A DNA stretch of 64,000 bases from Rhizobium sp. AQ_MP (GCF_014237835.1 NZ_JACJVI010000014.1:62001-126000), one strand, 5' to 3'; positions 49,578-60,185 are shown, numbered from the stretch's first letter. The notes: generated by a model from the letters alone, not told the origin. Translations and numbers: made by a program.

Positions 49578-51866
49578 TCAGAATTCCTCCCAGTTGTCTC
49601 GGGCGAGCGCGTTGTTCCCGGAGACGGCAGGCGCGGTTCTTCGACCAGCCGGTTGCTCGCGTGCCGCTGGTGCAGTTGGGCGCACCGAGGGCGCGGGTGC
49701 GGCAGTGCGCAGGGAAGGCGTTTGGCGGGTGGAAACCAGGCCGGTCTCCTGCCCCGTTCTGAATTGGCGCAGGAGCTCGGCAAGACTTGCCGCTTCGTGC
49801 GCAAGGCCGGCTGAAGCGGCATTCATCTCCTCGACCATGGCTGCATTCTTCTGCGTCGCCTGATCCATGTGATTGACTGCCTGGTTTACCTCGCCCAGGC
49901 CGACAGACTGCTCCTGTGCGGCAGCCGCAATGGCATCCATGTGCTCGTTGATGGCTTGGACCAGACCGGCGATCGCATTGAGGCCCTGACCGGTTTCATT
50001 GACCAGCTTGACGCCTTCGCTGACAGCGATTTCCGAATTGCTGATCAGCGCCTTGATCTCCTTGGCCGCGTTCGCCGAACGTTGGGCAAGCTCCCTGACT
50101 TCCTGAGCAACAACCGCAAAGCCCTTGCCGGCTGCTCCTGCCCGGGCAGCCTCGACGCCTGCATTGAGCGCCAGAAGATTCGTCTGGAAGGCGATCTCGT
50201 CTATCACGCCGATGATTTGACTGATCTGTTTGGAGGCCTGTTCGATCCGCTCCATGGCAGTGACTGCATTGCCGACCACCACGCCCGACTGCTCGGCACG
50301 ATTGCGCGTGTTGCGCACGATATCGCGAGCCTCACCGGTTCGCCGCGACGTCGCAGTGACGTTCGACGTGATTTCCTCGAGCGCTGCGGCCGTCTCTTCG
50401 AGCGAAGCCGCCTGCTGTTCGGTCCGTTTGGCCAGATCGTCCGAGGCATGCGAGATCTCGCCCGAGCCACTGGAGACCGCATGACCGGAACGCCCGACGG
50501 AGACGAGCACGCTGCGCAGTTGCTGAACAGACGTGTTGAAATCATGACGCAGTGCTTCGAACTGCGGGGCGAACTGCTCGTCGATCTCGCAAAGCAGATC
50601 GCCAGCAGCGAGGCGCTTAAGGCCGGCCGCCAGCGTACCCGTTGCCTTGTTCAGACGCTCCTCGGCATCAGCTTCCGCCCGAGCCTGCATTTCGACACGT
50701 TCGCGCTCCGCCCGATGCCGGTTTTCTTCGGCCTGCGCCTCGAGTTCGGCATTGCGGATGGCCGCCTCCCGGAAGACTTCGACGGAGCGTGCCATCACAC
50801 CGATTTCATCCGCACGGCTGGTATACGGGATCTCGGTTTGACGGTCGCCGTCAGCAAGCGTCTTCATGCGGTCAGCAGTAGCCCGGATCATCCGTGAGAC
50901 GGTGCGGACCACGAAGAAGAACAGGCCGAGCACCAGCATCGTGACACCGATCGCGACGGCAACGCCCTGGACGAAGCTGCCATACAGACCGTCGAGCTTC
51001 TGCTGCGCCCCGTTTGTGAGAAAGGCGTCGGTCTCGGCAATGAGCTTTGCCATCAGGCCCGCATGGGCACCGGTGAACTCCAACCATTGTTTTGCCGCAT
51101 CTGCATCGGCCGCTGCCGGTTCGTTGGCGACAATCTTCTGGCGGCTTTCTCCCAGGAACCGGCCTTCAGGGCCGGCCTGAAACGCATCAAACGGCTGGAC
51201 AATCTGGGCAGGCAGAAACTCGCGCAAAAGCGGCGTAAAGCGCTCACGCAGCGCTGCCGCATGCAGAAAGAAGGCATATTGCTTCAGATCAAGAACAGCC
51301 CCGGCGAAATGCGTCTCACCCAGATGGATCTCGATCAGGCCGGCATCATTGACCTGCATCAGCGCGTAATAGCCTTCGATCAGGCGCGCCAATTCCAGAT
51401 CCTGAATGGTGGCACCAGAGCGACGCACCAGTTCCAGGCCGGCCGCGGACGCGGGCTGCAGGACGAAGAGTGACTCGTCTGCGGATGCAGTACCCCCGTC
51501 GACATTCCTTCGATAGGTGCCGAGTTCCTGCTCCTTTTGGGTGATGACAGAATAGGCCTGCTCGATGGTCACGTCGGCCCCGCCCTGTGCCTTCCAGTCG
51601 GCATAGGCGGCCTTGAGCGTAGCCAGTCCCTCATCGACAGCCTTACGCCGCTCAGCGAGGTTATCGGGCGTGGCGAAGGCTTCGGCCGGCAGAACTTGGG
51701 CAATCCGCCCGCCTGCCATGGCAAGTGTCTGCACCGCCATCTGCCGTTCAAGGACCGCATATTGCTGATAGCTGTTCCAGACCGAAGTCACGCTCAACCA
51801 AAGGAAGGCAACCAAAGGTGCGGTTGCGATGAGATAGAGCTGTCTGCGTAGCGACAAGGCGGCCAT
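49578..51866 (-). CDS. Methyl-accepting chemotaxis protein
   Basis: A 762-residue transmembrane chemoreceptor. First helix about 8-28, a large mostly helical periplasmic domain (about 30-300) that may be a NIT-type sensor, second helix about 305-330 ([17 protein letters not shown]), HAMP ([22 protein letters not shown]), a second HAMP-like stretch ([17 protein letters not shown]) and the signalling domain with the hairpin tip [20 protein letters not shown]. The C-terminus is NWEEF, a CheR/CheB-tethering pentapeptide like NWETF of Tar/Tsr. Start at 51866 with GGGGAGG upstream. Ligand unknown. Confidence 0.94.
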   Translation of the reverse strand: MAALSLRRQLYLIATAPLVAFLWLSVTSVWNSYQQYAVLERQMAVQTLAMAGGRIAQVLPAEAFATPDNLAERRKAVDEGLATLKAAYADWKAQGGADVTIEQAYSVITQKEQELGTYRRNVDGGTASADESLFVLQPASAAGLELVRRSGATIQDLELARLIEGYYALMQVNDAGLIEIHLGETHFAGAVLDLKQYAFFLHAAALRERFTPLLREFLPAQIVQPFDAFQAGPEGRFLGESRQKIVANEPAAADADAAKQWLEFTGAHAGLMAKLIAETDAFLTNGAQQKLDGLYGSFVQGVAVAIGVTMLVLGLFFFVVRTVSRMIRATADRMKTLADGDRQTEIPYTSRADEIGVMARSVEVFREAAIRNAELEAQAEENRHRAERERVEMQARAEADAEERLNKATGTLAAGLKRLAAGDLLCEIDEQFAPQFEALRHDFNTSVQQLRSVLVSVGRSGHAVSSGSGEISHASDDLAKRTEQQAASLEETAAALEEITSNVTATSRRTGEARDIVRNTRNRAEQSGVVVGNAVTAMERIEQASKQISQIIGVIDEIAFQTNLLALNAGVEAARAGAAGKGFAVVAQEVRELAQRSANAAKEIKALISNSEIAVSEGVKLVNETGQGLNAIAGLVQAINEHMDAIAAAAQEQSVGLGEVNQAVNHMDQATQKNAAMVEEMNAASAGLAHEAASLAELLRQFRTGQETGLVSTRQTPSLRTAAPAPSVRPTAPAAREQPAGRRTAPAVSGNNALARDNWEEF

Positions 51867-52007
51867 GTATCCTCCCCATTGAATGTGGCCGGCACGGCAA
51901 GCGACCGCGCACAACTTGCGCAATTGTATGTAACACAAATTACGATTTCGCTAAATTACGATCTAGCGCTGGAGAGATGCAGTCTTTGTGTCCACGACAA
52001 GACGAGA

Positions 52008-52031
52008 GGCCGGCCTCTTTCGAAGCCGGCC
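52008..52031 (-). terminator. Probable terminator of ettA
   Basis: GGCCGGC (52008-52014) and GCCGGCC (52025-52031) form a 7-bp stem 28 bases after the ettA stop. The following minus-strand sequence TCTCGTCTTG is only moderately T-rich. Confidence 0.5.
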
Positions 52032-52059
52032 CCCTATGTAATTTGAGATCAGTCTCGCT

Positions 52060-53709
52060 TCAGCGCGTCAGGCGCTTGTAGGTCACGCGCTTCGGATTGA
52101 CCGAATCAGGCCCCAGACGACGGATCTTGTCCTGCTCGTAGTCTTCGAAGTTGCCTTCGAACCATTCGACATGGCTATCGCCTTCAAAAGCCAGGATATG
52201 GGTCGCAAGACGGTCGAGGAACATGCGGTCGTGGCTGATGATGACGGCGCAGCCAGCGAAGTTTTCCAGCGCGTCTTCGAGGGCGCCAAGGGTTTCGGTG
52301 TCGAGGTCGTTGGTCGGTTCGTCAAGCAGCAGCACGTTGCCGCCCGCCTTCAGCATCTTGGCGAGATGCACGCGGTTGCGCTGACCGCCTGAGAGATTGC
52401 CGACCTTCTGCTGCTGGTCGCCGCCCTTGAAGTTGAAGGCGCCGCAATAGGCACGGCTGTTCATGTCGTACTTGCCGAGCTTGATGATGTCGTTGCCGCC
52501 CGAGATTTCCTCCCAGACGTTCTTCGAACCATCGAGCGAATCGCGGCTTTGGTCGACGTAACCGAGATGCACCGTGTCGCCGATACGGATCGAGCCGCTA
52601 TCCGGCGTTTCCTGACCGGTGATCAGACGGAACAGCGTCGACTTACCGGCACCGTTCGGGCCAATGACGCCGACAATGCCGCCCGGCGGCAGCTTGAAGG
52701 AGAGGTTCTCGAACAGCACGCGGCCGTCATAGGCCTTGGTGAGGTTTTCGGCCTCAATAACCACCTGGCCGAGACGTTCTCCGACCGGGATGATGATCTG
52801 GGCTTCACCCGGACGACGGTTTTCGGCAGCGGCCACCAGTTCGTCATAGGCGCGGATACGCGCCTTGGACTTTGCCTGACGGGCCTTCGGGCTTGCGGCG
52901 ATCCATTCCTGTTCGCGCGACAGCGCCTTCTGGCGGCTGCCTTCCTCGCGCTCTTCCTGCGCCAGGCGCTTGGCCTTTGCAGTCAGATAGGCCGAGTAAT
53001 TGCCTTCATAGGGAATGCCGCGACCACGGTCGAGCTCGAGGATCCAGCCCGTGACGTTGTCGAGGAAGTAGCGGTCGTGGGTGACCATCAGGATGGCGCC
53101 CGGATATTCGCGCAGGTGCTTTTCGAGCCAGGCGATCGTCTCGGCGTCCAGGTGGTTGGTCGGTTCGTCGAGCAGCAGCAGGTCCGGCTTGCGCAAGAGG
53201 AGCTGGCAGAGTGCCACGCGGCGGCGCTCACCACCCGACAGGTTGGACACATCGGCATCGCCCGGCGGGCAGCGCAGCGCATCCATGGCCATTTCGACCT
53301 GGCTCTCCAGATCCCAGAGGTTCTGGCTGTCGATAATGTCCTGGAGCTTGGAGCCCTCTTCCGCGGTCTCGTCGGAATAGTTCATCATCAGTTCGTTGTA
53401 GCGATTGAGGATGGCCGTCTTGTCGGCAACACCTTCCATCACGTTTTCGAACACGGTCTTGGTCGGATCGAGCTGCGGCTCCTGCGGCAGATAGCCAAGC
53501 GTCGCGCCATCGGCGAGCCAGGCCTCACCCGTCCACTCCTTGTCGAGACCGGCCATGATCTTGAGCACGGTCGACTTACCGGCACCGTTCGGGCCGAGAA
53601 TGCCGATCTTGGCGTCGGGATAGAAGGAGAGATGGATGTTCTCGAGGATCTTCTTGTTGCCGTAGGCCTTGTTGAGGCCGGCCATGTGGTAGATGAACTG
53701 ACGTGCCAT
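52060..53709 (-). CDS. ettA: Energy-dependent translational throttle protein EttA (ABC-F)
   Basis: Soluble twin-ABC protein (549 residues) that binds the ribosomal E site and couples initiation to energy state. Two Walker A motifs GPNGAGKST (first at 39-47), signatures [15 protein letters not shown] and [15 protein letters not shown], Walker [13 protein letters not shown] and [12 protein letters not shown], the arm and linker between, and the EttA-type start [16 protein letters not shown]. Very close in length to E. coli EttA (555). Confidence 0.97.
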   Translation of the reverse strand: MARQFIYHMAGLNKAYGNKKILENIHLSFYPDAKIGILGPNGAGKSTVLKIMAGLDKEWTGEAWLADGATLGYLPQEPQLDPTKTVFENVMEGVADKTAILNRYNELMMNYSDETAEEGSKLQDIIDSQNLWDLESQVEMAMDALRCPPGDADVSNLSGGERRRVALCQLLLRKPDLLLLDEPTNHLDAETIAWLEKHLREYPGAILMVTHDRYFLDNVTGWILELDRGRGIPYEGNYSAYLTAKAKRLAQEEREEGSRQKALSREQEWIAASPKARQAKSKARIRAYDELVAAAENRRPGEAQIIIPVGERLGQVVIEAENLTKAYDGRVLFENLSFKLPPGGIVGVIGPNGAGKSTLFRLITGQETPDSGSIRIGDTVHLGYVDQSRDSLDGSKNVWEEISGGNDIIKLGKYDMNSRAYCGAFNFKGGDQQQKVGNLSGGQRNRVHLAKMLKAGGNVLLLDEPTNDLDTETLGALEDALENFAGCAVIISHDRMFLDRLATHILAFEGDSHVEWFEGNFEDYEQDKIRRLGPDSVNPKRVTYKRLTR

Positions 53710-53838
53710 CGTCGGGGAGCTCCGCGCGTCGAAAAGGGGAAAGTTGCCGCTATGTAGGCGAAACTGGCAAAGGGGGCAATGCGGCGACAGCCTTCATGCC
53801 GGGAATTTCTGCTCCGAAGGAGTTATCACGGCGCAAGC

Positions 53839-55614
53839 TCACATCATCCGGTCGTGGTCGATCCGGAACAGCCGCAGCCTCCCCTCACCCTCAACCGGCA
53901 GCGGCACCAGACCCGGCCAGCCCCGATCGTTGACGAGCGCCGCGTAGAACGGCGCTTCTTGCGGTGGCAACTCGAATGGCGCATGGCAGACGGCGACATA
54001 GTCATAGCCATCGAGCAACGCCTTGCGCTGCGCATCATCGGCCATGGCAAAAACCGTGAAACTCCGGCGAATGCCAGGGGACGCACGATGAAATGGGATG
54101 GCCGCCACCGAGACACCATCGGGCACATGGCTCGCCAGCGCCAGGCCCAGACCTGTCGGCGCCATGATGCGGCCAGGCGGCAGCGCCTGCAATTCGGTAA
54201 AGTCTTCCCCCCGGCAATCATCTGCTGACATCAGCCAGACGGAATCCTGCCGTGGCGGCTCGACGGGAATGAAAAGATAGAGGGCCCCGATCAGCAGCAT
54301 GCCGACCAAGACCGGCAGGACAGCCAGAGACCGACGGACGCCCGACGCCCCCGGCGCGGCCAGGACCGCCAGTGCGAGCGGCAGATAGAGCGGCATCAGC
54401 GCCACGGGAAACCGCACATAGCGGATGAGGACGATGGTCGTGACGATCGTGCTTGTGGCAAACAGGAAAGCCGCCCAATGGCGGAAGCTGCCACGGCTTT
54501 CGGCGCGCCAGATCGGACAGGCGAAGAATGCGATGATCGACATGACCAGCAGGAAGGCCAGCATCTGAAGCCCGGTCATACCCTCCTGCCGGAAGGCAAG
54601 GACATTGTTCTCCTGCAGGATACGATCGAACCAGTAGAGCCGGGAGACCGCATCGATCATATGATAGGGGCCCGCCAGGCACAGGGGATAGAGGTAAGCG
54701 AGCACCCCGGTGACAAAAGCGCCACCGAGAGACAGAACCATGAGGCGACCCCACCAGGATGAGCGAGCAGGCATGAATCTAGCAGAGAGCCAGAAGCAGG
54801 CTCCATAGCCAGAAATCGCGGTGATGAACGGTGCCGAATAGGCGTCGCAGGCTGTTGCGAGCATGCCGTGCGGCCCGAGGAACAACAGCCCGGCGAGGAT
54901 CGATACCAACACCATCGATAATCCCGTATCGGCGAGAATTCGGCGACTGCGATCAACGTCCAGGATGAAGCCAATGGCGACCAGCGCAAGCGCAAGCGCC
55001 ACAAATGGCAGGCATTCGAGCCCGATGACGAGCGACAGCGTTGCTCCGGTTCCAATCATCAGGCCACCGTGCCGGCGATCGGTGACGAGCCCCAGCAGGA
55101 TCAGCATCATCAGCACGATCTGCATGTTGTGATGATCGATCCGCCCAGGCGCAAATTCACCAGCGGCCACGATAAGCAGCAGTCCGACCAGCAGCCAGGA
55201 CAGGGTGGAAAGCTCTTCGCTCGGTGTGACGGCACGCGCAAATTCGACGGCAAGCCAGCCCACGGCCAGAAGCATCAGGGGCGGCCAGACCAGAGTTGCG
55301 ACATGCAACGCTAACTCCATCCCGAAAACCGGCGACAGCGCGGTGGCAATCACCACATAAGGAAGATCGATGAGCCGCGACCAGGGTGACAGATAGACCT
55401 CCGGCATCCGGATCATCGGCAGGCTCGGATCATACCATCCGCCGGTCTCGAGCAGATGGCGAAGCTGGAGCAGACGCAGTTCGTCGTCGATGTCTTTGAA
55501 GAATGATGTACCGTCGAGCATGTCGAAGGCGAGGATCACGGCAAGCGCGGCGAGGATCACAACGACGGGATGCAGCGACCTCGTCACATCCCGTGAACTG
55601 CGTGTTTCGGCCAT
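53839..55614 (-). CDS. GT-C-type integral membrane protein, STT3/oligosaccharyltransferase-like
   Basis: The 591-residue protein has 11-13 hydrophobic helices and a C-terminal soluble domain (from about 450). Features recalling the STT3/PglB/AglB group: an acidic motif in the first external loop (DIDDE, 41-45) and GRIDHH (157-162), similar to the DHH-type motif of prokaryotic STT3. No WWDYG motif was found, so true protein glycosylation is doubtful and a lipid- or polysaccharide-linked transfer is possible. Only distant similarity is claimed. The gene is alone, divergent from the hydrolase at 55751. Confidence 0.65.
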   Translation of the reverse strand: MAETRSSRDVTRSLHPVVVILAALAVILAFDMLDGTSFFKDIDDELRLLQLRHLLETGGWYDPSLPMIRMPEVYLSPWSRLIDLPYVVIATALSPVFGMELALHVATLVWPPLMLLAVGWLAVEFARAVTPSEELSTLSWLLVGLLLIVAAGEFAPGRIDHHNMQIVLMMLILLGLVTDRRHGGLMIGTGATLSLVIGLECLPFVALALALVAIGFILDVDRSRRILADTGLSMVLVSILAGLLFLGPHGMLATACDAYSAPFITAISGYGACFWLSARFMPARSSWWGRLMVLSLGGAFVTGVLAYLYPLCLAGPYHMIDAVSRLYWFDRILQENNVLAFRQEGMTGLQMLAFLLVMSIIAFFACPIWRAESRGSFRHWAAFLFATSTIVTTIVLIRYVRFPVALMPLYLPLALAVLAAPGASGVRRSLAVLPVLVGMLLIGALYLFIPVEPPRQDSVWLMSADDCRGEDFTELQALPPGRIMAPTGLGLALASHVPDGVSVAAIPFHRASPGIRRSFTVFAMADDAQRKALLDGYDYVAVCHAPFELPPQEAPFYAALVNDRGWPGLVPLPVEGEGRLRLFRIDHDRMM

Positions 55615-55750
55615 TTACCAAGTCCCGCCTGCCAAAGAAGTCTCAACCTAGCCCGCAAGCCGTGAACATTTCCTTTGTTCGTTTCAGCATCGATTGACAG
55701 CGCATTCGCGTCGCGCAACACACGGAAAACATGGGGAACGGGAGAGCGCG

Positions 55751-56677
55751 ATGTTTTCGGAACGACTGTGGCTGGATAGACCGTCAGGCGCCCGCCTCGC
55801 CTATCACCATCAGCCATCCACGACGGAACCACGCGGCATCGTCCTCATCTGCCATGGGCTTGCCGAGCATTCCCGCCGTTACCAGGCGTTTGCGGTAGCT
55901 CTGGCGGCGCGCGGCTATCATGTCTATGCGCACGACCATCGCGGCCATGGCGAGACGACGGCACCGGATGCCGCCCTCGGCCTCTTTGCCCGCCAGGACG
56001 GGGTGGCAAAGGTCATCTCCGATGTCATGGCGATGCGGGACCTCGCCCTGGAGCGGCATCCCGCTCTCCCGGTCACTCTTTTCGGCCATTCCATGGGTGG
56101 CCTGATTGCGCTGAATGTCGCGACGGCGCACCCGCAATCCTTCAATGCCCTGACCATCTGGAACTCAAACTTCAATCCGGGCTTGGCAGGCCGTTTCGCC
56201 CAGGGCGTGCTCTATCTCGAACAAATGCTGAAGGGCTCCGACGTCCCTTCCCTCATCCTGCCCAAGGCAACTTTTGCCGCCTGGGGACGCGCCATTCCCG
56301 GCCATCGCACCGCCTTCGACTGGCTGTCGCATGACCCGAAGGAAGTCGACGCCTATATCGCCGATCCGCTGTGCGGCTTCGACGCCAGCGTCTCGATGTG
56401 GAGAGATATCTTCAGACTCACCTTCGCAGGCGCAGACCCGGAACGCCTCGCCCGCCTGCCGCAGCGGCTTCCGGTCTATCTCGTCGGCGGCGGCCAGGAT
56501 CCGGCGACCAACAAGGGCCGCGAAATCCGTTGGCTCGGCCAGCGCATGCTCGATGTCGGCATGACCGATGTCGAAACGACGGTCTACGAGACTATGCGCC
56601 ACGAGACACTGAACGAGATCGGCCGTGAAAAACCGATTGCCGATTTCCTTGGGTGGCTCGCCAATCTTGGCCCCTGA
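55751..56677 (+). CDS. Alpha/beta hydrolase, monoacylglycerol lipase/lysophospholipase-like
   Basis: A 308-residue serine hydrolase. CHGLAEHSRRYQAFA forms the oxyanion region, HDHRGHGET the strand-4 turn, GHSMGG holds nucleophile Ser114, Asp is in GGGQDPATN and His in MRHETLNE. The HGxxEHSxRY signature is typical of the Hydrolase_4/monoglyceride lipase family. Cytoplasmic (no signal). ATG at 55751 with GGAG upstream is favoured over a start 19 codons earlier. Confidence 0.88.
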   Translation: MFSERLWLDRPSGARLAYHHQPSTTEPRGIVLICHGLAEHSRRYQAFAVALAARGYHVYAHDHRGHGETTAPDAALGLFARQDGVAKVISDVMAMRDLALERHPALPVTLFGHSMGGLIALNVATAHPQSFNALTIWNSNFNPGLAGRFAQGVLYLEQMLKGSDVPSLILPKATFAAWGRAIPGHRTAFDWLSHDPKEVDAYIADPLCGFDASVSMWRDIFRLTFAGADPERLARLPQRLPVYLVGGGQDPATNKGREIRWLGQRMLDVGMTDVETTVYETMRHETLNEIGREKPIADFLGWLANLGP

Positions 56678-56837
56678 AGCGTCAGGATATTGCCGAAACG
56701 GAATGATGCCATGAGAGAATATCAGGTGCGAATGGCAAAATCCGGCAGTATAGCTCGACTGACAGCAGTTCTTGTCATGGCAAGCGATCCAATTCCGTCG
56801 GATCGCCTCATATGACGACGCCGCACAGGATCGCGCA

Positions 56838-58037
56838 ATGACGTCTAAGCAACCCGCCCCGCCACCGCTATCAGGCATCCGCGTGATCGAACTTGCCCGC
56901 GTGCTGGCCGGGCCCTGGGCAGGCCAGATGCTTGCCGATCTCGGCGCAGACGTGATCAAGGTGGAGAACCCGGAAGGTGGCGACGACACCCGCGCCTGGG
57001 GGCCTCCCTTCGTCGAGGGCGTTGATGGCGAGAACCTTTCGGCTGCCTATTACCATTCGACCAACCGCAACAAGCGCTCGATCGCGGTCGACCTGAAGAC
57101 GCCGGAAGGCCAGGAGACCGTCCGCCGCCTCTGCGCGTCGGCAGACGTCGTCATCGAGAACTTCAAGCGCGGCGGCCTTGAGAAATACGGCCTCGATTAC
57201 GCAAGCCTGAAGGCGATCAACCCGAAGCTCGTCTACTGCTCGATCACAGGCTTTGGCCAGAACGGCCCCTATGCCGATTTCGCCGGCTATGACTATATCG
57301 TCCAGGGCATGTCCGGCTTCATGTCGATCACGGGCGAAAAGGACGGCGAGCCGATGAAGGCGGGGGTCGCCATCGCCGACATCTTCACCGGCATCTATGC
57401 CGTGACAGCCATCCAGGCTGCCCTCATCCACGTGATGAAGACCGGCCAGGGCCAGTTCGTCGACATGGCCCTGCTCGACGTCATGTCGGCAGTGCTCGCC
57501 AACCAGAACATGAACTACCTGATCTCCGGCAAGCCCCCGACCCGGCTTGGCAATGCCCATCCGAATATCAGCCCCTATGAAGTCGTGCCCACATCAGACG
57601 GCCATCTGATCCTGGCCGTCGGAAATGACGGCCAGTTCAAGCGCCTCTGCACGATCCTCGGCATCCCCGCTGTTGCCGACGACGAGCGCTTCGCCACCAA
57701 CAAGGCCCGCATCGCCAACAAGGTCGAGGTCCGCCGTATCGTCACGGCAGAAACAGAGAAGTGGCAGAAGCGCGACCTGCTCTCCGCCTGTGAAGCGAAC
57801 GCCGTGCCGGCTGGACCGATCAACTCGATCGAGGAAATGTTCGCCGACCCGCAGGTCCAGGCGCGCGGCCTGAAGATTGAGCTGACCGACGACAAGGGCA
57901 CCGTGATCCCGAGCGTGCGCACGCCGATCGTGCTCTCCGAAACCACCCTGCGCTACGAGCGCCCGAGCCCGCGCATCGGCGAGCATGGCGAAGACATTCT
58001 GGCCGAACTGGCCGAGCTGGAAAGGAAGACGAAATGA
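56838..58037 (+). CDS. Class III (CaiB/BaiF-type) CoA-transferase
   Basis: A 399-residue family III CoA-transferase. LSGIRVIELARVLAGPWAGQ, GADVIKVENPEGGDDTR, ENFKRGGLEKYGL and IADIFTGIYAV (Asp181 corresponds by context to the catalytic Asp of formyl-CoA transferase) are visible. The ATG at 56838 is supported by the conserved start; the frame extends a little further upstream. Its stop overlaps the start of a ThDP-dependent enzyme gene, which suggests a two-step acyl-CoA pathway like formyl-CoA transferase/oxalyl-CoA decarboxylase, but the substrate is unknown. Confidence 0.92.
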   Translation: MTSKQPAPPPLSGIRVIELARVLAGPWAGQMLADLGADVIKVENPEGGDDTRAWGPPFVEGVDGENLSAAYYHSTNRNKRSIAVDLKTPEGQETVRRLCASADVVIENFKRGGLEKYGLDYASLKAINPKLVYCSITGFGQNGPYADFAGYDYIVQGMSGFMSITGEKDGEPMKAGVAIADIFTGIYAVTAIQAALIHVMKTGQGQFVDMALLDVMSAVLANQNMNYLISGKPPTRLGNAHPNISPYEVVPTSDGHLILAVGNDGQFKRLCTILGIPAVADDERFATNKARIANKVEVRRIVTAETEKWQKRDLLSACEANAVPAGPINSIEEMFADPQVQARGLKIELTDDKGTVIPSVRTPIVLSETTLRYERPSPRIGEHGEDILAELAELERKTK

Positions 58038-59686
58038 AGAGAACCGGTGGAGCCCTGATCGTCGAAGCCTTGAAGGCCAACGGCGTCGAGCGCGTGTCCT
58101 GCGTTCCCGGCGAAAGTTACCTGGCCGTGCTTGATGCGCTGAAGGACAGCGGCATCGAGACGCTGGTCTGCCGCCAGGAAGGTGGCGCTGCGATGATGGC
58201 CGACACCTGGGGTCGCCTCACCGGCAAGCCCGGCATCTGCATGGTGACCCGCGGCCCAGGCGCCACCAACGCCTCGGCCGGCCTGCACGTCGCGAAGCAG
58301 GATTCGATCCCGATGATCCTCTTCATCGGCCAGATCGGTCGAGACATGAAGGAGCGCGAAGCCTTCCAGGAGGTCGAGTATCGCCGCGCCTTCACCGAGT
58401 TTGCCAAATGGGTGGGCGAGATCGACGACGCCCGCCGCATCCCGGAATTCGTCACCCGCGCCTTTGCCGTCGCCACCTCCGGCCGCCCCGGCCCGGTCGT
58501 GCTGACGCTGCCCGAAGACATGCTGCTCGACGAAGTCGAAGCCCCGGAAGCCAAGCCCTACACGCCGGTTGAGGCCCATCCCGGCCCGAGCCAGATCGCC
58601 GCCCTCGGCGAGATGCTGAAGACCGCCAAGCGTCCGATGGTCGTTCTCGGCGGCACGCGCTGGAGCGAGACGTCCGTCGCCGGCTTCCAGACCTTTGCGG
58701 AAAAGTTCAAGCTGCCGGTCGGCTGCTCCTTCCGCCGCCAGATGCTCTTCGACCACCTGCATCCGTCCTACGCTGGCGATGTCGGAATCGGCATCAACCC
58801 GGCGCTCGCCAAGGAAGTGAAGGAAGCAGATCTCCTGGTCTTGCTTGGCGGCCGTTTTTCCGAAATGCCGTCCTCGTCCTACACGCTGATGGACATCCCC
58901 TACCCGGCGCAAAAGCTCGTCCATATCCACCCGGACCCGTCCGAACTCGGCCGCGTCTACCGCGCCGATCTCGCCATCTGTGCCGCCCCTGAGGAGTTCG
59001 TCGCAGCGCTCGCTACCCTGGAGGCACCCACCGCCCCTGCCTGGGCCGAGCGTACCGAATCCATGCATGCCACCTATCTCGCCTGGTCGACACCGCCGAA
59101 GGCTGGCCCCGGCGCCGTGCAGATGGGCCCCATCATGGAATGGATCGAAGCCAATACGCCGAAGGACGCGATCTTCACCAATGGCGCCGGCAACTACGCC
59201 ACCTGGCTGCATCGATTCCATCGCTTCCAGGCGTTTAACACCCAGGCCGCCCCGACCTCCGGCTCGATGGGTTACGGCCTTCCGGCAGCAGTCGCCGCCA
59301 AGCAGCTCTTCCCCGAACGTGAAGTCATCTGCTTTGCCGGCGACGGCTGCTTCATGATGCATGGCCAGGAATTCGCGACCGCGATCCGCTACAACCTGCC
59401 GATCATCACGCTTGTTATCAACAACGGCATGTACGGCACGATCCGCATGCACCAGGAGCGCGAATATCCGGGCCGTGTCAGCGCCACCGATCTCACCAAT
59501 CCCGATTTCGCGGCACTCGCCAAGGCCTATGGCGGCCACGGCGAAACCGTCGAAAAGACCGAAGACTTCGCCCCCGCCTTCCTGCGCGCCCGAGCCTCCG
59601 GCAAGCCCGCAATCATCGAGATCAAGCTGGATCCGGAGGCGATCACGCCGACGCGCACCTTGACTCAAATTCGCAACAAGGCCTGA
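58034..59686 (+). CDS. Thiamine diphosphate-dependent enzyme (IlvB/oxalyl-CoA decarboxylase superfamily)
   Basis: A 550-residue ThDP enzyme: N-terminal PYR domain with catalytic Glu49 (CRQEGGAAMMADTWGRLTG), a central DHS-like domain and a C-terminal PP domain with GDG ... NN (FAGDGCFMMHGQEFATAIR from about 433). It is not clearly acetolactate synthase (no regulatory subunit nearby). Coupled through an ATGA overlap to the CoA-transferase, it may decarboxylate or cleave the CoA ester that enzyme makes. Substrate not determinable from sequence. Confidence 0.88.
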   Translation: MKRTGGALIVEALKANGVERVSCVPGESYLAVLDALKDSGIETLVCRQEGGAAMMADTWGRLTGKPGICMVTRGPGATNASAGLHVAKQDSIPMILFIGQIGRDMKEREAFQEVEYRRAFTEFAKWVGEIDDARRIPEFVTRAFAVATSGRPGPVVLTLPEDMLLDEVEAPEAKPYTPVEAHPGPSQIAALGEMLKTAKRPMVVLGGTRWSETSVAGFQTFAEKFKLPVGCSFRRQMLFDHLHPSYAGDVGIGINPALAKEVKEADLLVLLGGRFSEMPSSSYTLMDIPYPAQKLVHIHPDPSELGRVYRADLAICAAPEEFVAALATLEAPTAPAWAERTESMHATYLAWSTPPKAGPGAVQMGPIMEWIEANTPKDAIFTNGAGNYATWLHRFHRFQAFNTQAAPTSGSMGYGLPAAVAAKQLFPEREVICFAGDGCFMMHGQEFATAIRYNLPIITLVINNGMYGTIRMHQEREYPGRVSATDLTNPDFAALAKAYGGHGETVEKTEDFAPAFLRARASGKPAIIEIKLDPEAITPTRTLTQIRNKA

Positions 59687-59708
59687 TAGGCAGTTGATCA
59701 GAAACGAG

Positions 59709-59736
59709 AAAAGGCCGGGATCGCTCCCGGCCTTTT
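59709..59736. terminator. Bidirectional terminator between the ThDP enzyme and ridA genes
   Basis: AAAAGGCCGGGA and TCCCGGCCTTTT form a 12-bp stem with a 4-base loop, with A- and T-tracts on both strands, so both converging transcripts end here. Confidence 0.88.
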
Positions 59737-59761
59737 CGTATTCAGCAACGTCCCTGAAAAA

Positions 59762-60103
59762 TCAGATCGCCGCCGTGACGATGAACTCGACCTTGTAGTC
59801 CGGGGTCGCGAGGGCGGCTTGCGACGTGGCACGGGCCGGCGGGTTGGCCGGGTCGATCCAGGCTTCCCAGACGGCGTTCATTTCGCCGAAGGTCGACATG
59901 TCCGAGAGGTAGATGATCGTCTGCAGGATCTTCGACTTGTCCGAGCCGGCAGCGGCCAGCAGGCGGTCGACTTCGGCAAGCGCCGACTTCGACTGCTCGG
60001 TCACGGAGGCGCCTTCGCCAACCTGGCCGGCGAGATAGACGGTGTTGCCGTGGACGACGGCGCCGCTCATGCGCTTGCCGGGCTCGATACGCTTGATGCT
60101 CAT
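59762..60103 (-). CDS. RidA/YjgF family protein (enamine/imine deaminase-like)
   Basis: Small 113-residue protein of the RidA/YER057c/UK114 superfamily: MSGAVVHGNTVYLAGQVG, ALAEVDRLLAAAGSDKSKI, DMSTFGEMNAVWEAWI and PARATSQAALATPD, the segment holding the family's key Arg. It should form a trimer and hydrolyse reactive imines or enamines; subfamily not determined. The ATG at 60103 has AGGAG eight bases upstream. Confidence 0.9.
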   Translation of the reverse strand: MSIKRIEPGKRMSGAVVHGNTVYLAGQVGEGASVTEQSKSALAEVDRLLAAAGSDKSKILQTIIYLSDMSTFGEMNAVWEAWIDPANPPARATSQAALATPDYKVEFIVTAAI

Positions 60104-60185
60104 GGGAAAACTCCTGCTTGAGGCTTGGGTAAAACACGCAGAAGCCGGACGCGAAGGCCCGGCCAGCGATGGTGACGAAATGGGA

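Noticed and set aside
57953-59668. Open frame of 571 codons opposite the ThDP enzyme
   Set aside because: Glycine- and arginine-rich shadow with no recognisable motif; the opposite strand has complete ThDP motifs and an overlapping operon partner.
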